DNA of 64,000 bases, taken from Gambelia wislizenii. Lineage: Eukaryota; Chordata; Lepidosauria; Squamata; Crotaphytidae. Positions within the stretch are counted from its first letter, which is position 1. Every line of letters begins with the position of its first letter. Below the pieces are notes generated by a model, which worked only from the letters and a program-made list of their open reading frames with translations, was not told where the DNA came from and did no database searches. Shown here one piece after another: positions 1 to 10,231 of this stretch. The stretch is from contig JAUMIR010000003.1 in assembly GCA_030847615.1 (NCBI GenBank), forward strand, positions 71,434,001 to 71,498,000. Reading direction: 5' to 3'. Position numbers and translations under genes: made by a program.

Positions 1-240
1 TCCAGATTCCATTTGCAATGCCTTTTAATCTTATACACTAAAGTATGTGATGATTACATTGCATATGAATCTCTTGTGTTAATTTGTATATTTAAATTTA
101 TTTGATTCATAAACCTTATGTTCATTGAGATTATTTCTATGATTGACCGTGAAAGCAAATAGACTGACCAATAAAATTCTGAAGAGATGAAAGAAGTTTG
201 TTGGACTTCTGGGTGGGGAATATGGTAGTTTAATGAGTCT
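1..240. other. AT-rich non-coding sequence
   Basis: No open reading frame or recognisable repeat is seen here. The sequence is AT-rich and leads into an L1-like region. Confidence 0.4.
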
Positions 241-1296
241 GCTTCATGCTCCGAGGCAAAAAAGCTATGCAGCAGAATAGTTGGCTAATTAGCAGTTAAT
301 TAGCTGACAGAACTCTCTCTGGACAAGGAAGGGAGCATAGGGATTGCAAACAAAAGTTGAGGATTGCAGCTCCTTGCAAGGAAGCCACTGAATTTGTGGC
401 AGTCAGAAGTGAGCTTTGAGCAACAAGTAGTTGCAGGAGGAACATGAAAGCCCTGGCTGCTTAGTGAACCTTAAAGGATGCTGAATCTGCAAAATTCTCA
501 CTTTCTTAATCACTTTTAATGGCTCAAGTTGTGAATGAAGAGAAGTTTTTCAACTGGCAGTGAAAACAAAAGGCTCTGGTGAGTATTCTTGTTTCTGTAA
601 ACAAGATCAGATAAAGAGAAAGATTATTTACAAGATTTCAGCTAAAAAGAAAAAACCTAATGAGATGTACCTTAAGAAAGTTTTATAAGGAATTGAAACA
701 GCAACTTTAAAAGAGAAAGGATTTTTATTTTACTATTCAATGTGTTTTGAATAAAGAGAACATTTCTCCATGGGAAAAGAGGGTTTATTTCGTTTGGAAG
801 ATGATAACAATGGGAACATTGAGAATAACCAGATGGTGGTGTTGGAACTATTGAGACTGAATTGGATTTTGCACTCTGGTTTTTAACCTGGTAACTGTTG
901 AATCCACGAAGATGGAGTCATCCGCAGAAATTTTAGAGAGGTTATGGGAAGGGACTGGAGGTCTGAGAAGTGATTTAATGGAACTGAAAGAAGGACTGAA
1001 GTAACGTAAGTTGTGAAACAAGCAGTTGGGGTTATAACACAAAGGGAAGAAAAAGTGGAAAGACTGGAAAGTCAAATCAAAATCATATATGGAAAGAAGG
1101 CGAAAGATCTGTTTTTTTTGGGTTTGGTAGATAAAGAAATGTATATGATTATGGAAGACCAACCTGAGTTGATGTATGAATTAAATGGAGAAAAAGTGGA
1201 GAGAAAAAATTACACACTGTGAAAATGCTAAGATGGTTTTGGATGTCCTGTTGTTCCAAGAGAATTGTGGTGGGACACGGAGGGAATGGAGAAAGA
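240..1296 (+). mobile_element. Decayed L1 LINE, 5' UTR/ORF1-like part
   Basis: The stretch is A- and G-rich on the plus strand, as in squamate L1. Around 910-1215, short frames read as charged, Lys/Glu-rich heptad-like protein (for example REEKVERLESQIK at about 1047-1085), which resembles the coiled coil of an L1 ORF1 protein. Stops and frameshifts break it, so nothing is expected to be translated. The neighbouring Tigger-like copy appears to have inserted into this L1, which seems to resume at about 1590. Assignment rests on composition and the coiled-coil fragment only; another LINE family is possible. Confidence 0.4.
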
Positions 1297-1590
1297 CAGG
1301 TTAAATATCCTTTATCCAGAATTCCGAAATCCTTCCAAATCCAAAATTGTCCACATGGGTGGCTGAGATAGTGGCACCTTTGCTTTCTGATGGTTCACTG
1401 TACACAAACCTTGTTTCATGCACAAAATTATTAAAAATATTGTGCATTAAATTACCTTCAGGCTATGTGTATAAGGTATATATGAAACATACATGAATTT
1501 TGTGTTTAGACTTGGGTCCCATCTCCAAGGTATCTCATTATGTATATGCAAGTATTCCAAAATCCAGAAAAAAAATCTGAAAATGTGTGG
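1297..1590 (+). mobile_element. Tigger-like (Tc1/mariner) non-autonomous element
   Basis: It begins with a terminal motif CAGGTTAAATATCC followed by TTTATCCAGAATTCCGAAA. Near 1560-1585 lies the partly complementary CCAAAATCCAGAAAAAAAAT, so the ends could pair. The expected right terminus (…CAACCTG) is missing, so the copy is truncated or eroded. The interior has no transposase frame. The sequence strongly resembles, from memory, a Tigger-type MITE also common in mammals. No clear TA duplication is visible on the left flank. Confidence 0.6.
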
Positions 1591-2360
1591 TCAATGGGTT
1601 ATGAATTCTGACTACAGTATGCTGATGGATTAGTGGAAAAATATGTTATTAAAGAGATAAAAATTAGGAAGAGGAGAATGTTTATAAAATGATTTTTTAT
1701 AAAATGAACTTTTACAAATGATGGATACTTACCATAGAATGTTCTAGTTATAATATAAGGATAGATTAACAGATATATATGCACTTAAAGAGATAGAGAT
1801 TTGGAGTATGTTATAATTTGCTATGGAATAGATGAAGAAATTATTATTTAGAATGTGTAAAGGGATTTTAGATGTTTGCAGTAAATGTTGGTAAGTGATG
1901 TTTTATTCTAAGGGCTAGATATTTGGATTTAAATATAGCAATTCTCTAGCTGGAAAAGAGATGTGGAAGAAGATGGAAGATTTAAATAAGAGGGAAGAAT
2001 TGTATATTACCTAGGAAGGAAGAATGGCCATTGGAGTTGACAAATATAGTAGAAATTGATATATTAATTGATTTGATTAGAAAAAAGTTGTTGATTGTAG
2101 TTTTCTTAAGGGGGGATTGATAATTAATGGGAATAGATTATTGGAAAAAGAGGATAGCTGTTTTTGTTATGAGAAGAACGAGGAACAACTGTAAGTATCT
2201 ATAAACTGCCAGAAGGAAGATTGGAAGTCATTTTTTTTTGGTCTTTGTTTTTTCTCTTTTTCATTCTTTTTTGTATTTCCTTCTTTTCTTTTCTTTTTAG
2301 TTTGTGCAAATGTTAGTGTATTTTTAAACTTATAATAAAACATTTTGAAAATAGAAAGAG
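1590..2360 (+). mobile_element. Probable L1 3' portion and 3' UTR
   Basis: An AT-rich, A-over-T purine-rich stretch is followed by a T/C-rich tract at 2228-2300 and ends at an AATAAAACATTTTGAAAAT-like end at about 2333-2352. The L1 relic at 31.5 kb also ends in an AATAAAACAT motif. No long frame survives. Read as the 3' part of the L1 whose 5' part lies before 1297. Confidence 0.4.
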
Positions 2361-2776
2361 GTTTGCTAATTGTAATCTATAAGATCTTATGATGGTACTT
2401 TACTCTTTGACAATACAAGCTACAGAAATTACTAGAGGGTTTTGCACCCATTCTAGTATATGCTGCCGTAGACTTTGTAAAACTATGCTGCCGAAGTTGT
2501 ACAATTCTGATACCAGGGAGTTTAAAATTAATGCTGCCCTCAGTTTTACCTCTCTGCTGCAGCTTGAAGCCCACAGCTAATTCTATCCATGCACTTCCTT
2601 GCGGAACACTTTGGTTCCTGCTATCAGTACATCTCCTCTCCCTTTAGAAATGCTACTTTTTATATTTAATAGCCTCTGTTTTCATTTTGCACCTATGCAA
2701 TATCAACATAGTCTTAGACTTTTTATTTATTGATTGCACTCTGATGTTTGCATTTTTATCTCTGATACCAAAATTC

Positions 2777-3300
2777 CTAATTTAATTTCAAGTCCCTCTC
2801 TTGACATCTGCCTAGAACTAGGTTCAGCTTCTCATTATATTCTTCTGTAGACTCTACCCAAACCAGGATATAATCTATACAAGATATGACACTATCAATA
2901 ACCTCAAATGTCTGTTGAATCATGCTTTTATACACCTCTGGAACTAAACTGGTACCAAAGGGTAATCTTGTAAATCTCTGCCTGTCAGAAAGCATATTGA
3001 ATGTTCACAGTCTAGACCTTTTGTCAAAATCCAGTACTGCCATCAAGGACTGTAAGATAGTTCTGCTTCTGCTATCTTACTTGTAATTCCTTCTACAGCA
3101 GTCAGTTTAAAATATTCTCTTAAAACTGTATTGTTCATATCTCTTGGGTCCCAACAACAACTCTGGTCCACTTAGTAGGTTCTTCAACTTGAGACTATCA
3201 CTTTTTTTTACTTTCACTTTAAAATCTAGTTTCTTTTTAAACTCAGAGCCACTGAAACTTCTCCAGGTGCATGAGGTACACTAGTGCCTGTGGATTTATT
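2777..3300 (-). pseudogene. Ty3/gypsy-type reverse transcriptase relic
   Basis: On the minus strand, 2995 down to 2777 reads as RT palm sequence: FTRLPFGTSLVPEVY (the conserved FxRLPFG block) followed by CIDYILVW. The last block corresponds to the catalytic YxDDILVW, with the second Asp replaced by Tyr, which should abolish polymerase activity. Further upstream on the same strand (3000-3290), in shifted frames, VPHAPGEVSVAL-, EEPTKW- and VLDGSTGF-like fragments follow the order of gypsy RT. Several frameshifts and stops separate them. LTRs are not seen. The element is old, fragmentary and not functional. Confidence 0.75.
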
Positions 3301-3731
3301 TTTATTCCATAATGTTCTAGTAAACAAATTAGACCTTGAAACAACTTTTAAACATTTTATAAAATAATAATAATGCTACTTATATTTTGTGTAATTTGCA
3401 TTTTTATAAGTGTGTGTTTAATCTGTTTTTGAAGTGACTCAGATTACAATACACTATAGGTTTTAATGACAGTGCATTGATTTGCGCTCCTGTGCAAATT
3501 TTAGAAATTAACTGGTAAATGGTGAGAAGATTCACATAGCATGTTTTTAAGCCTGAAGCATTATGGTACTAGTGTAACTATATGTATGCTTTAAACTTCT
3601 CTTCCTAGTTTTACACATTTTAGTAAAATTGATAAAATTTGTCAGCTCTTCTATGGTTGTAACTAATTTCTTTTGTGGACTCAGGTACTTTCCTTCAATG
3701 TAGTGCTTCAGCTATGGGGATTTCTTAACTG

Positions 3732-3972
3732 TGAAGCCGAAGGCCGGCACCCATAGATTTTCCTTGGGGATTTTCTGGGCTGTGTCTGGCTAATGATTGG
3801 CTAATGCTCAAATAGACAATGGACCATAAGCCAACCATTACCCAGACACTAATCCTCCTTGCATACCCAACCATTCTCTGAAGAAGCCAGCCACAGATGC
3901 AGGCAAAACATCAGAAATAAACTCTTTCAGAACATGGCCTCACAGCCTAGAAAAAACCCAAGGAAAATCTAT
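3732..3972 (+). mobile_element. Fold-back Penelope-like element fragment with hammerhead-like core
   Basis: The element is bounded by a 13-bp target duplication, GATTTCTTAACTG at 3719-3731 and GATTTATTAACTG at 3973-3985 (one mismatch). Its left arm (about 3738-3785) is the inverted complement of its right end (about 3930-3972). The middle has hammerhead ribozyme strands in order: stem I TTCT (3874-3877), core CTGAAGA (3878-3884), stem II GCC/GGC (3886-3888, 3902-3904), AAAA in place of GAAA (3905-3908), CATC in place of CGTC (3909-3912), and stem I AGAA (3913-3916). Both changes are CpG-type decay, so the ribozyme is probably dead. Penelope-like assignment follows the known presence of hammerheads in those retroelements. 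Confidence 0.7.
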
Positions 3973-3985
3973 GATTTATTAACTG

Positions 3986-5850
3986 GCTGGCTGTGTTCAA
4001 AGCACTTCTTTTTGTATTTCAGGAAGTGCTATTGTGTCCTCAGAATACCACCGTTGTTACAGAAATGATGACTCAGGCACCTATTTGATACAACATGTGA
4101 TATGAGTAGTCACCATATACACTTCTTCTCCCTTCTTATTCATTGTGGGACTTCTAAAAGATTTTATTTCTCTGCTGTTCTGACTCCCCTTGCTGCTCAC
4201 AATACTCTACCACTTCAGTACCTAAGTGCTAATCTACAAGAACTCTGTTTAAAAGTATGCAGCTTCCTATGCTCTAAATGGTAGCTCATCCAACTTTTCA
4301 GCTTTCACTGGTGTTCCCCAGAGCTGTACCCATTCATAGAATATGCTGGTACCTACTACAATCACAACTCCCATCCTCCTCATATGACTAGAAAGAATGA
4401 CATTTTGAAAGAACAAATAGGTTATTTCCCCCGCATCCATGTCCTGGAACAAAGAGGCAGTGCCTTATTATAGAACTATTATCTTCCATTAAATAAGCTA
4501 AAAATGACAAATTGGATTTCTGTATTTTAGCAGGAGAGACAAAAGAATGCTGCCTCATACTCAGCACACATTTACTCAGATGGTGGCTAATCACTCCAAG
4601 TCAAGCACACAATGTCTGCTTCCATTAATGGAACAACATGCTTGGCATAAAGTGAACTTCAATGTTTATCGTAAGAACACGATCAAGTCTTTTGTTACAT
4701 TCCAAGCAAACTCAGCATACTCATTCTCAACCATCACAGAGAGGGCCACAGAAGATCGTGTTTTCTTTAAGTGAACCACTGGAATGGTATAATTTATTTT
4801 GTTTGGGAAGAACTAAAAAGGTAGCCAACTCTCTTCCAAGAACCAAAAACCCCCAAAGGATAAGTGTATGTGTGAGAGATACTAATTCAAAGTCTACTTG
4901 TTTGTTTTTTTACACCATGTTTTCCTAAATTTTCAGCCCTATAGTCGAGAGAGTAAAGAGGAAATATATTTTCCTGTGAGTAGAAAACTGGCAGCTATTC
5001 AACTCACAAACTGTTTCTGAGAAATGTACAACCTGGATCAGGTCCTTAATATCATGTTCACACACACAACCAGGTATATTCAGAAATGTGTTTATCACTT
5101 TTTATTTTGCATACCTGGAAGAAGCTGGAAGCAGACCAAATGGTCTCCCCACTAATTTATCCTCTCTGTAACTCTGTGAAATAGGTTACATGAGAGAGAG
5201 TGATGGAGCCAATGGCACCCAAAGGCTAGATTTGAGCCAAAATCCCCCTGATCTGTTTGATATTTTATCTAGAACATTACGTTCGCTCACATAAGACACA
5301 GCTATATAAATGCACAATTTCCTTTCTGGACAAATTTAATGCACACACACAGATGAACTGGAAATAAAAAAGATTTGGCTTTTATAAGAGTCTTGCACCC
5401 AAAGACAGAAAACCCAACTTTGGTAGCTCTGTTTTAACTTAACTTATAACCTTAAGAATACCAGGAAGTATATTATGATTCACAAAGGGAAGGCTTCCAG
5501 TTCGACTTTTCAAACAGAGCCAAGGCATATCAGTTCAAATGAAGGATCTATTCATCTTATTTCTCTCCCCGCCAAAAACTACTAGTACCTTAGAGACCAG
5601 TCATCACACCTGATGGATGTTCATTTTACAAAGCCTGTTCCATTTTATACCTGAGTGAACCTGCAGCATTCTACAAACTAGTTCCCCCTAGCCGTTATTT
5701 TTCAGAATGCTGAGTCCAGAATACTCACATCTCATCTTTGACAACCCAACCAATACCAGCTTAGTTAGCATTTATACCAGTACTTTTTAGAGAATGTACT
5801 GCCTTTTCACTTTAAAAACAGATCCTGCCCTTTCAGACTCTATATGTTAG
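3986..5850. other. No gene recognised
   Basis: Only short unrelated frames occur. The sequence is mixed AT-rich DNA without tandem repeats or recognised transposon ends. Frames of 60-88 codons at 4547-4928 overlap one another and show no family motif. Confidence 0.4.
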
Positions 5851-5854
5851 GGAG

Positions 5855-5965
5855 GTAAACCTTTGGCTCTCCTTATGTTGTTGAACATCAACTTCCATAG
5901 CCAGCAGAACCAATACCAGAGCTACAGTCCAACAATGTCTGGGGTGCAACAGGTTCTCCAACTCT
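5855..5965 (+). repeat. Short hairpin MITE (ATGTTGTTGGAC type)
   Basis: A ~110 bp fold-back: a left arm with TTATGTTGTTGAACATC is complementary to a right arm with AGTCCAACAATGTCTGGGG. The same family recurs at about 9045-9185, 27975-28100, 28950-29050, 36635-36745, 45815-45920 and 57555-57645. It has no coding capacity; a DNA-transposon origin is inferred from the inverted ends. Confidence 0.6.
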
Positions 5966-6014
5966 GTTATAAATGAAACACATATTAAATACAACAACAG
6001 CAGCAACAGGTTGG

Positions 6015-6275
6015 ATCTACACTTAGGGTATATCCATACCACAAAGTTACATGCTTTGATACCACTTTTAACTGTCATGACTCCATCCTATGGAATCCTA
6101 GAATTTGCAATTTTGTGAGATACTTAGCATTCTTTGCCAAGTGCTTTAGTATAGTAGTTCAGGGGACTGCAACAGGAATTTCAAGTACCTGCTCAAACTA
6201 CAAATCCCAGAATTCTATAGGATGGAGCCATGGCAGATAAAGTGGTATGAAACATCTACAACTGTGCCATGTCTA
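6015..6275. mobile_element. Hairpin MITE (GGAATCCTGGGATTTG type)
   Basis: The left arm ATACCACTTTTAACTGTCAT with CCTATGGAATCCTAGAATTT is matched in reverse by AATTCTATAGGATGGAGCC and TGGCAGATAAAGTGGTAT. This is a fold-back, non-autonomous DNA transposon, probably hAT-derived. Related copies lie at 12355-12660, 20393-20625, 36425-36610 and 37969-38186, with a partial copy at about 33100-33240. Confidence 0.65.
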
Positions 6276-6289
6276 CTCTTCCCTGGAGT

Positions 6290-6870
6290 AGACCCACTGA
6301 AATCAATGGGAATTAAGTTAACCATGATTAATTTGGTTTCACTGATTTCAGTGCACCTTTTTAACTCATGACCAAGTAAACCAGGATTCAATTCTTAAAA
6401 CTAATAAACAAAATGAAAGAGACAGTAATAATACTCTTGAACAAAAGAAAAGGTTACAATGGCTTTTAAAGGAACTTATAAAGCTTTGTAATTATCAGCT
6501 TTTTGGCACATTCCATCATGTAAGATACCTGAGGATACTCTAATTGACAGAAGGCTAGAGTCTGGCTCAAAAAAAAAATCATTAAAAGCAGCAGGTACTT
6601 CTGCATAAGCTTCAATAAAATAGTAGCACAAGAATGCAGCTGGGGTGTCTGGTAGGTGATAAGAAAATTTTCTAGTACACTTAAATTTTACAGAGGCTAA
6701 CTTTTCAAATGCAGCTGGAGAGCCGACTCCATCTGTGATGGGTGTGCTGTACAAGTCAATCCAGCAGCTCTGGCACTTAGAACAGAACTCTGATGTATTT
6801 GAAAAGTTCTGCACAGTGGGGACTGTTCAATTCTACCTTCCCATTTTAATACTACAGCATAATCAAATGT
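6290..6870. other. No gene recognised; partial repeat at left edge
   Basis: At 6285-6350 two blocks containing CCACTGAAATCAATGGG and CACTGATTTCAGTG pair with each other, a short palindrome seen in many amniote MITEs. The rest up to the CR1 start holds nothing recognisable. Confidence 0.35.
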
Positions 6871-7190
6871 CCTGGGCCCAGTGCTATTCAACATCTTTAT
6901 CAATGACTTGGATGAGGGAATAGAGGGTATGCTTATCAAGTTTGCAGATGGCACCAAATTAGGAGGGGTAGCTAATATCCCAGAGGACAGGATCAGAATC
7001 CAAAATGACTTAACAGATTAGAAAGCTGGGCCAAAACTAACAACATTAATTTCAACAGGGAGAAATGTAGGATGCTACACTTGGGCAGTAAAAATGAAAT
7101 GCACAGATACAGGATGGGTGACACCTGGCTTGATGGCAGTACATACAAAAAGGATCTAGGAGTCTTAGTGGACCACAAGCTGAAAATGAC
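6871..7190 (+). pseudogene. CR1 LINE ORF2 fragment, 5' half of a split copy
   Basis: This segment encodes the CR1 reverse-transcriptase region from the block [15 protein letters not shown] through the catalytic area, where FADD is altered (FADG at the homologous site), to the LGVLVDHKL block. Stops and small indels break it. It ends at GACCACAAGCTGAAAATGAC, and the matching continuation of CR1 is found at 8254, immediately after the younger CR1. I infer that 6871-7190 and 8254-8882 were once one element. Confidence 0.8.
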
Positions 7191-8253
7191 CACGCGATCT
7201 AGGAGTCTTAGTGGGCCTCAAGCTCAATCCAAAGGGTGCTCCTCAGTGGATCCTCTTCATCCTGCAGAGAAGTGACCAGTGGGGTGCCATAGGGTTCTGT
7301 CCTGGGCCCAGTGCTATTCAACATCTTTATCAATGACTTGGATGAGGGAATTAGGGGCATACTTATCAAATTTGCAGATGATGCCAAATTAGGAGGAGTA
7401 GCTAATAGCCTAGAGGACAGGATCAAAATTCAAAATGACCTGGATAGACTGGACAGCTGGGCCAAAGCTAACAAAATGAAATTCAATACGGAGAAATGTA
7501 AGGTACTGCACTCAGGGCAGAAAAATGAAATGCATGGATACAGGATGGGGGAGACCTGGCTGAACGAGACTACATGCAAAAGGGATCTAGGAGTCCTAGT
7601 AGACCACAAGTTGAACATGAGTCAACAGTGTGATGCGGCAGCTAAAAAGGCCAATGTGATTTTGGGCTGCATCAATAGACATATAGTGTCTAGATCAAGG
7701 GAAGTAATACTGCCACTCTATTCAGCCTTGGTCAGGCCTCACCTAGAATACTGTGTCGAATTCTGGGCATCACAATTCAAAAAGGATATTGACAAATTGC
7801 AGCATGTCCAGAGGAGGGCGACAAAAATGGTGAAAGGTCTGGAAACCATGCCTTATGAGGAAAGACTTACGGAGCTGGGTATGTTTAGCCTGGAAAAAAG
7901 ATGGTTAAGAGGCGATATGATAGCCCTGTTTAAGTATTTGAAGGGGTGTCACATTGAGGATGGAGCAGGCTTGTTTTCTGCTGCTCCAAGACTAGAAAAC
8001 GGAGCAATGGATGCAAGTTCCAGGAACAGAGATTCCACCTCAACATTAGGAGGAACTTTCTGACAGTAAGAACTGTTCGGCAGTGGAACACACTCCCTTG
8101 GAGCGTGGTGGGATCTCCTTCCTTGGAGGTCTTTAAACAGAGGCTGGATGGCCATCTGTCAGGGATGCTTTGATTGTAATTTCCTGCATGGCAGGGGGTT
8201 GGACTGGATGGCTCTTGTGGTCTCTTCCAGCTCTACAATTCTATGATTCTATG
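7191..8253 (+). pseudogene. CR1 LINE ORF2 C-terminal part, younger nested copy
   Basis: A frame from about 7311 to 8063 encodes the RT palm and thumb of a CR1 non-LTR retrotransposon. Visible are [19 protein letters not shown], the catalytic FADD at 7371-7382, [12 protein letters not shown], the [20 protein letters not shown] thumb block, and the [11 protein letters not shown] and [19 protein letters not shown] blocks. A frameshift near 8000-8040 moves the terminal VRQWNTLPWSVV…FKQRLDGHLSGML part into another frame, and a stop precedes GSVLG. The 3' UTR has the usual GGGGGTTGGACTGGATGGC block and ends in CTATGATTCTATG at about 8253. It would have acted in target-primed reverse transcription. 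Nearly continuous coding suggests a fairly recent insertion. The 5' boundary is uncertain because GATCTAGGAGTCTTAGTGG is duplicated at 7155 and 7196. Confidence 0.85.
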
Positions 8254-8882
8254 AGTCAGTAGTGTGATGCAGCAGCTAAAAAAGCCAATGCAATTCTAGG
8301 CTGCATTAACAGGAGTAAAGTGTCTAGATCAAGGGAAGTAACAGTGCCACTCTATTCTGCTTTGGTCAGACCTCACCTGGAATACTGTGTCCAGTTTTGG
8401 GCACCACAATTCAGGAAGGATATTGAGAAGCTGGAAAGTGTTCAGAGGAGGGTGACCAGGATGGTGGGAGGTCTGGAAGCCATTCCCTATGAGAAGCAGC
8501 TTAGGGAGCTGGGCATGTTTAGTCTGGAGAAGAGAAGGTTGAGAGGTGACATGATAGCCACGTTTAAATATTTGAAGGGATGTCATACTGAGGATGGGGC
8601 AAGCTTGTTTTCTGCTGCTCCAGAGACTAGGACAAAGAGCAATGGGTTCAAACTACAGGAAAAGAGATTCGACCTAAACATTAGGAACAACTTCCTGACA
8701 GTAAAAGCTGTTCGGCAGTGGAATGCACTGCCTCCAAGTGTGGTGGAGTCTCCTTGTTTGGAGGTTTTAAAACAGAGGCTGGATGGCCATTAGTTGGAAA
8801 TGATTTGATTGTGTATTCCTGCATGGCAGGGGGTTGGACTGGATGGCCCTTGAGGTCTCTTCCAACTCTATCATTCTATGAC
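8254..8882 (+). pseudogene. CR1 LINE ORF2 C-terminus and 3' end, 3' half of split copy
   Basis: It starts with AGTCAGTAGTGTGATGCAGC, homologous to the point where the 6871-7190 fragment stops, and continues in one frame (about 8320-8793). The C-terminal CR1 blocks are [50 protein letters not shown] and VRQWNALPPSVV, ending QRLDGH. A stop replaces the usual LLGML end. The 3' UTR GGGGGTTGGACTGGATGGC and terminal TCATTCTATG follow. Same orientation as the nested copy. Confidence 0.85.
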
Positions 8883-9044
8883 AGCATCATTCACTCCTAT
8901 GGGCCACACATGGGGATAGTCAGTAATATGCAATGGGAGCAAGATTTGCCTTTGCAGTGTCTTGTGCCTGCAGGATATGGCCTTTCTCCTTATTCTAATG
9001 ATTGACATATTGTTAATTCCAACTCACAACAGCTGAAATCCCAA

Positions 9045-9185
9045 CTCACATTTTAAAATGGGTGGGAAACATACAAACTTCTAGATGTTTTTGGATTGGA
9101 AATCCCAAAAGCCCTAGTCCGCATAGCCAGTAGTGAGGCATGCTGAGAGTTATCCCAACAACATCTGGAGGGCTGCATGATTCCC
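9045..9185 (-). repeat. Short hairpin MITE copy
   Basis: AACTTCTAGATGTTTTTGG at the left and CAACAACATCTGGAGGGC at the right are inverted relatives. It belongs to the same family as the copy at 5855. Confidence 0.55.
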
Positions 9186-9284
9186 ACTTCTGTTCTAAAA
9201 CATGTGTATCCTCTGTTGTGATGCTGGTTGACTTTATTCTGCAGTTTCAATTATGAAGTGTTTGGGTCTTTCTTTGTATTATTA

Positions 9285-9455
9285 GTCTCAGAGTACCCAG
9301 CTTGTGGGGGGCAATTAGCTAACACACATTGGAAACTGTTTAATGCAGTTAGATGTGTAAATAGCTATTGCTTAAAACAATTTGTAAGCCGCTCTGATAG
9401 CCTTGTGGCTGAAAAGCAGGGTATAAATAAATAAATAATAAAAAAATAATAAAAA
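9285..9455 (+). repeat. tRNA-type SINE, 5'-truncated
   Basis: It contains CCCAGCTTGTGGGGGGCAAT, AGCTAACACACATTGG, TTGCTTAAAACAATTTGTAA and GCCGCTCTGATAGCCTTGTG, ending in a (TAAA)n-type tail. It matches the fuller minus-strand copy at 57845-58108, which carries the tRNA-like head that is missing here. Confidence 0.75.
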
Positions 9456-10057
9456 TAATTAGCCAAGATGACTGGCAAGATTTCCAAGCTCTGGGTAAAT
9501 GTGGTGCCTCCCTGTGTTACCTTAAACACTCGGGGGTCTTAAGGACTCTCAAAATATCGATACTAATATGGGAAATTAATATACTCAGCTTGGCTATGTG
9601 AGAGGGAGCAACAGATAGCGGGGTCTTTTAATCTATGTATACTGGTAATCAGGAGGAGACATTAAGCTAGATACTACAATTATTTAGTCTTTATTTGAGA
9701 AAACAATAATAGCAACATTCACACACACACACTCAGGTTTCAAGCACTAATGCAAGGCTATCGAATAAAGTAGGAAGTATTGGGATAGAGGAACAGAGAA
9801 GGGTTTTTTGGGGGGGAGATATGACACCTGTCCTGTAGAGCAGAGATTCCTGCATGGAGTCTCACCGAGTTGTGCTCTGAAGGTCTATCAGCAAACTGGC
9901 AGAATGGATGTAGGAGGAAGAGCTATAGACAATTTGGTGTTGTTCTGAAAAGGGTTTTATCGCCAATAATTTCCTTCAGGGGATATTTTTTAGAGTGAAA
10001 GACAATGCTTCTCAGAGGTTCTCAAGGTGTGACAATGGACACAATGGATATGCTGAT
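9456..10057. other. No gene recognised
   Basis: Apart from a short CA run at 9719-9732, nothing recognisable is seen. A Penelope-like fragment inserted at its right edge; the same sequence resumes at 10232. Confidence 0.4.
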
Positions 10058-10068
10058 GACCCTTAACG

Positions 10069-10220
10069 TTTTTCCTTGGTTTTTTTCCGGGGCTGAGAAG
10101 CCAGCCACAAATGCAGGCGAAACGTCAGAAAGAAACTATTCCAGAACACGGCCTCACAGCCTGGAAAAAAAACAAGCAAAATCTATGGATGCCAGCCGTG
10201 AAAGCCTTCGACTTCACATC
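10069..10220 (+). mobile_element. Penelope-like fragment with hammerhead-like core, copy 2
   Basis: It is flanked by an 11-bp duplication, GACCCTTAACG (10058-10068) and GACCCTTAATG (10221-10231). The core has CTGAGAAGCC (10093-10102; one base short of CTGAAGA), stem II GCC/GGC, then intact GAAACGTC (10119-10126) followed by AGAA. The left edge TTTTTCCTTGGTTTTTTTCC is the inverted relative of the right-hand CTGGAAAAAAAACAAGC. One core base and the left strand of stem I are lost, so cleavage is not expected. Confidence 0.7.
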
Positions 10221-10231
10221 GACCCTTAATG

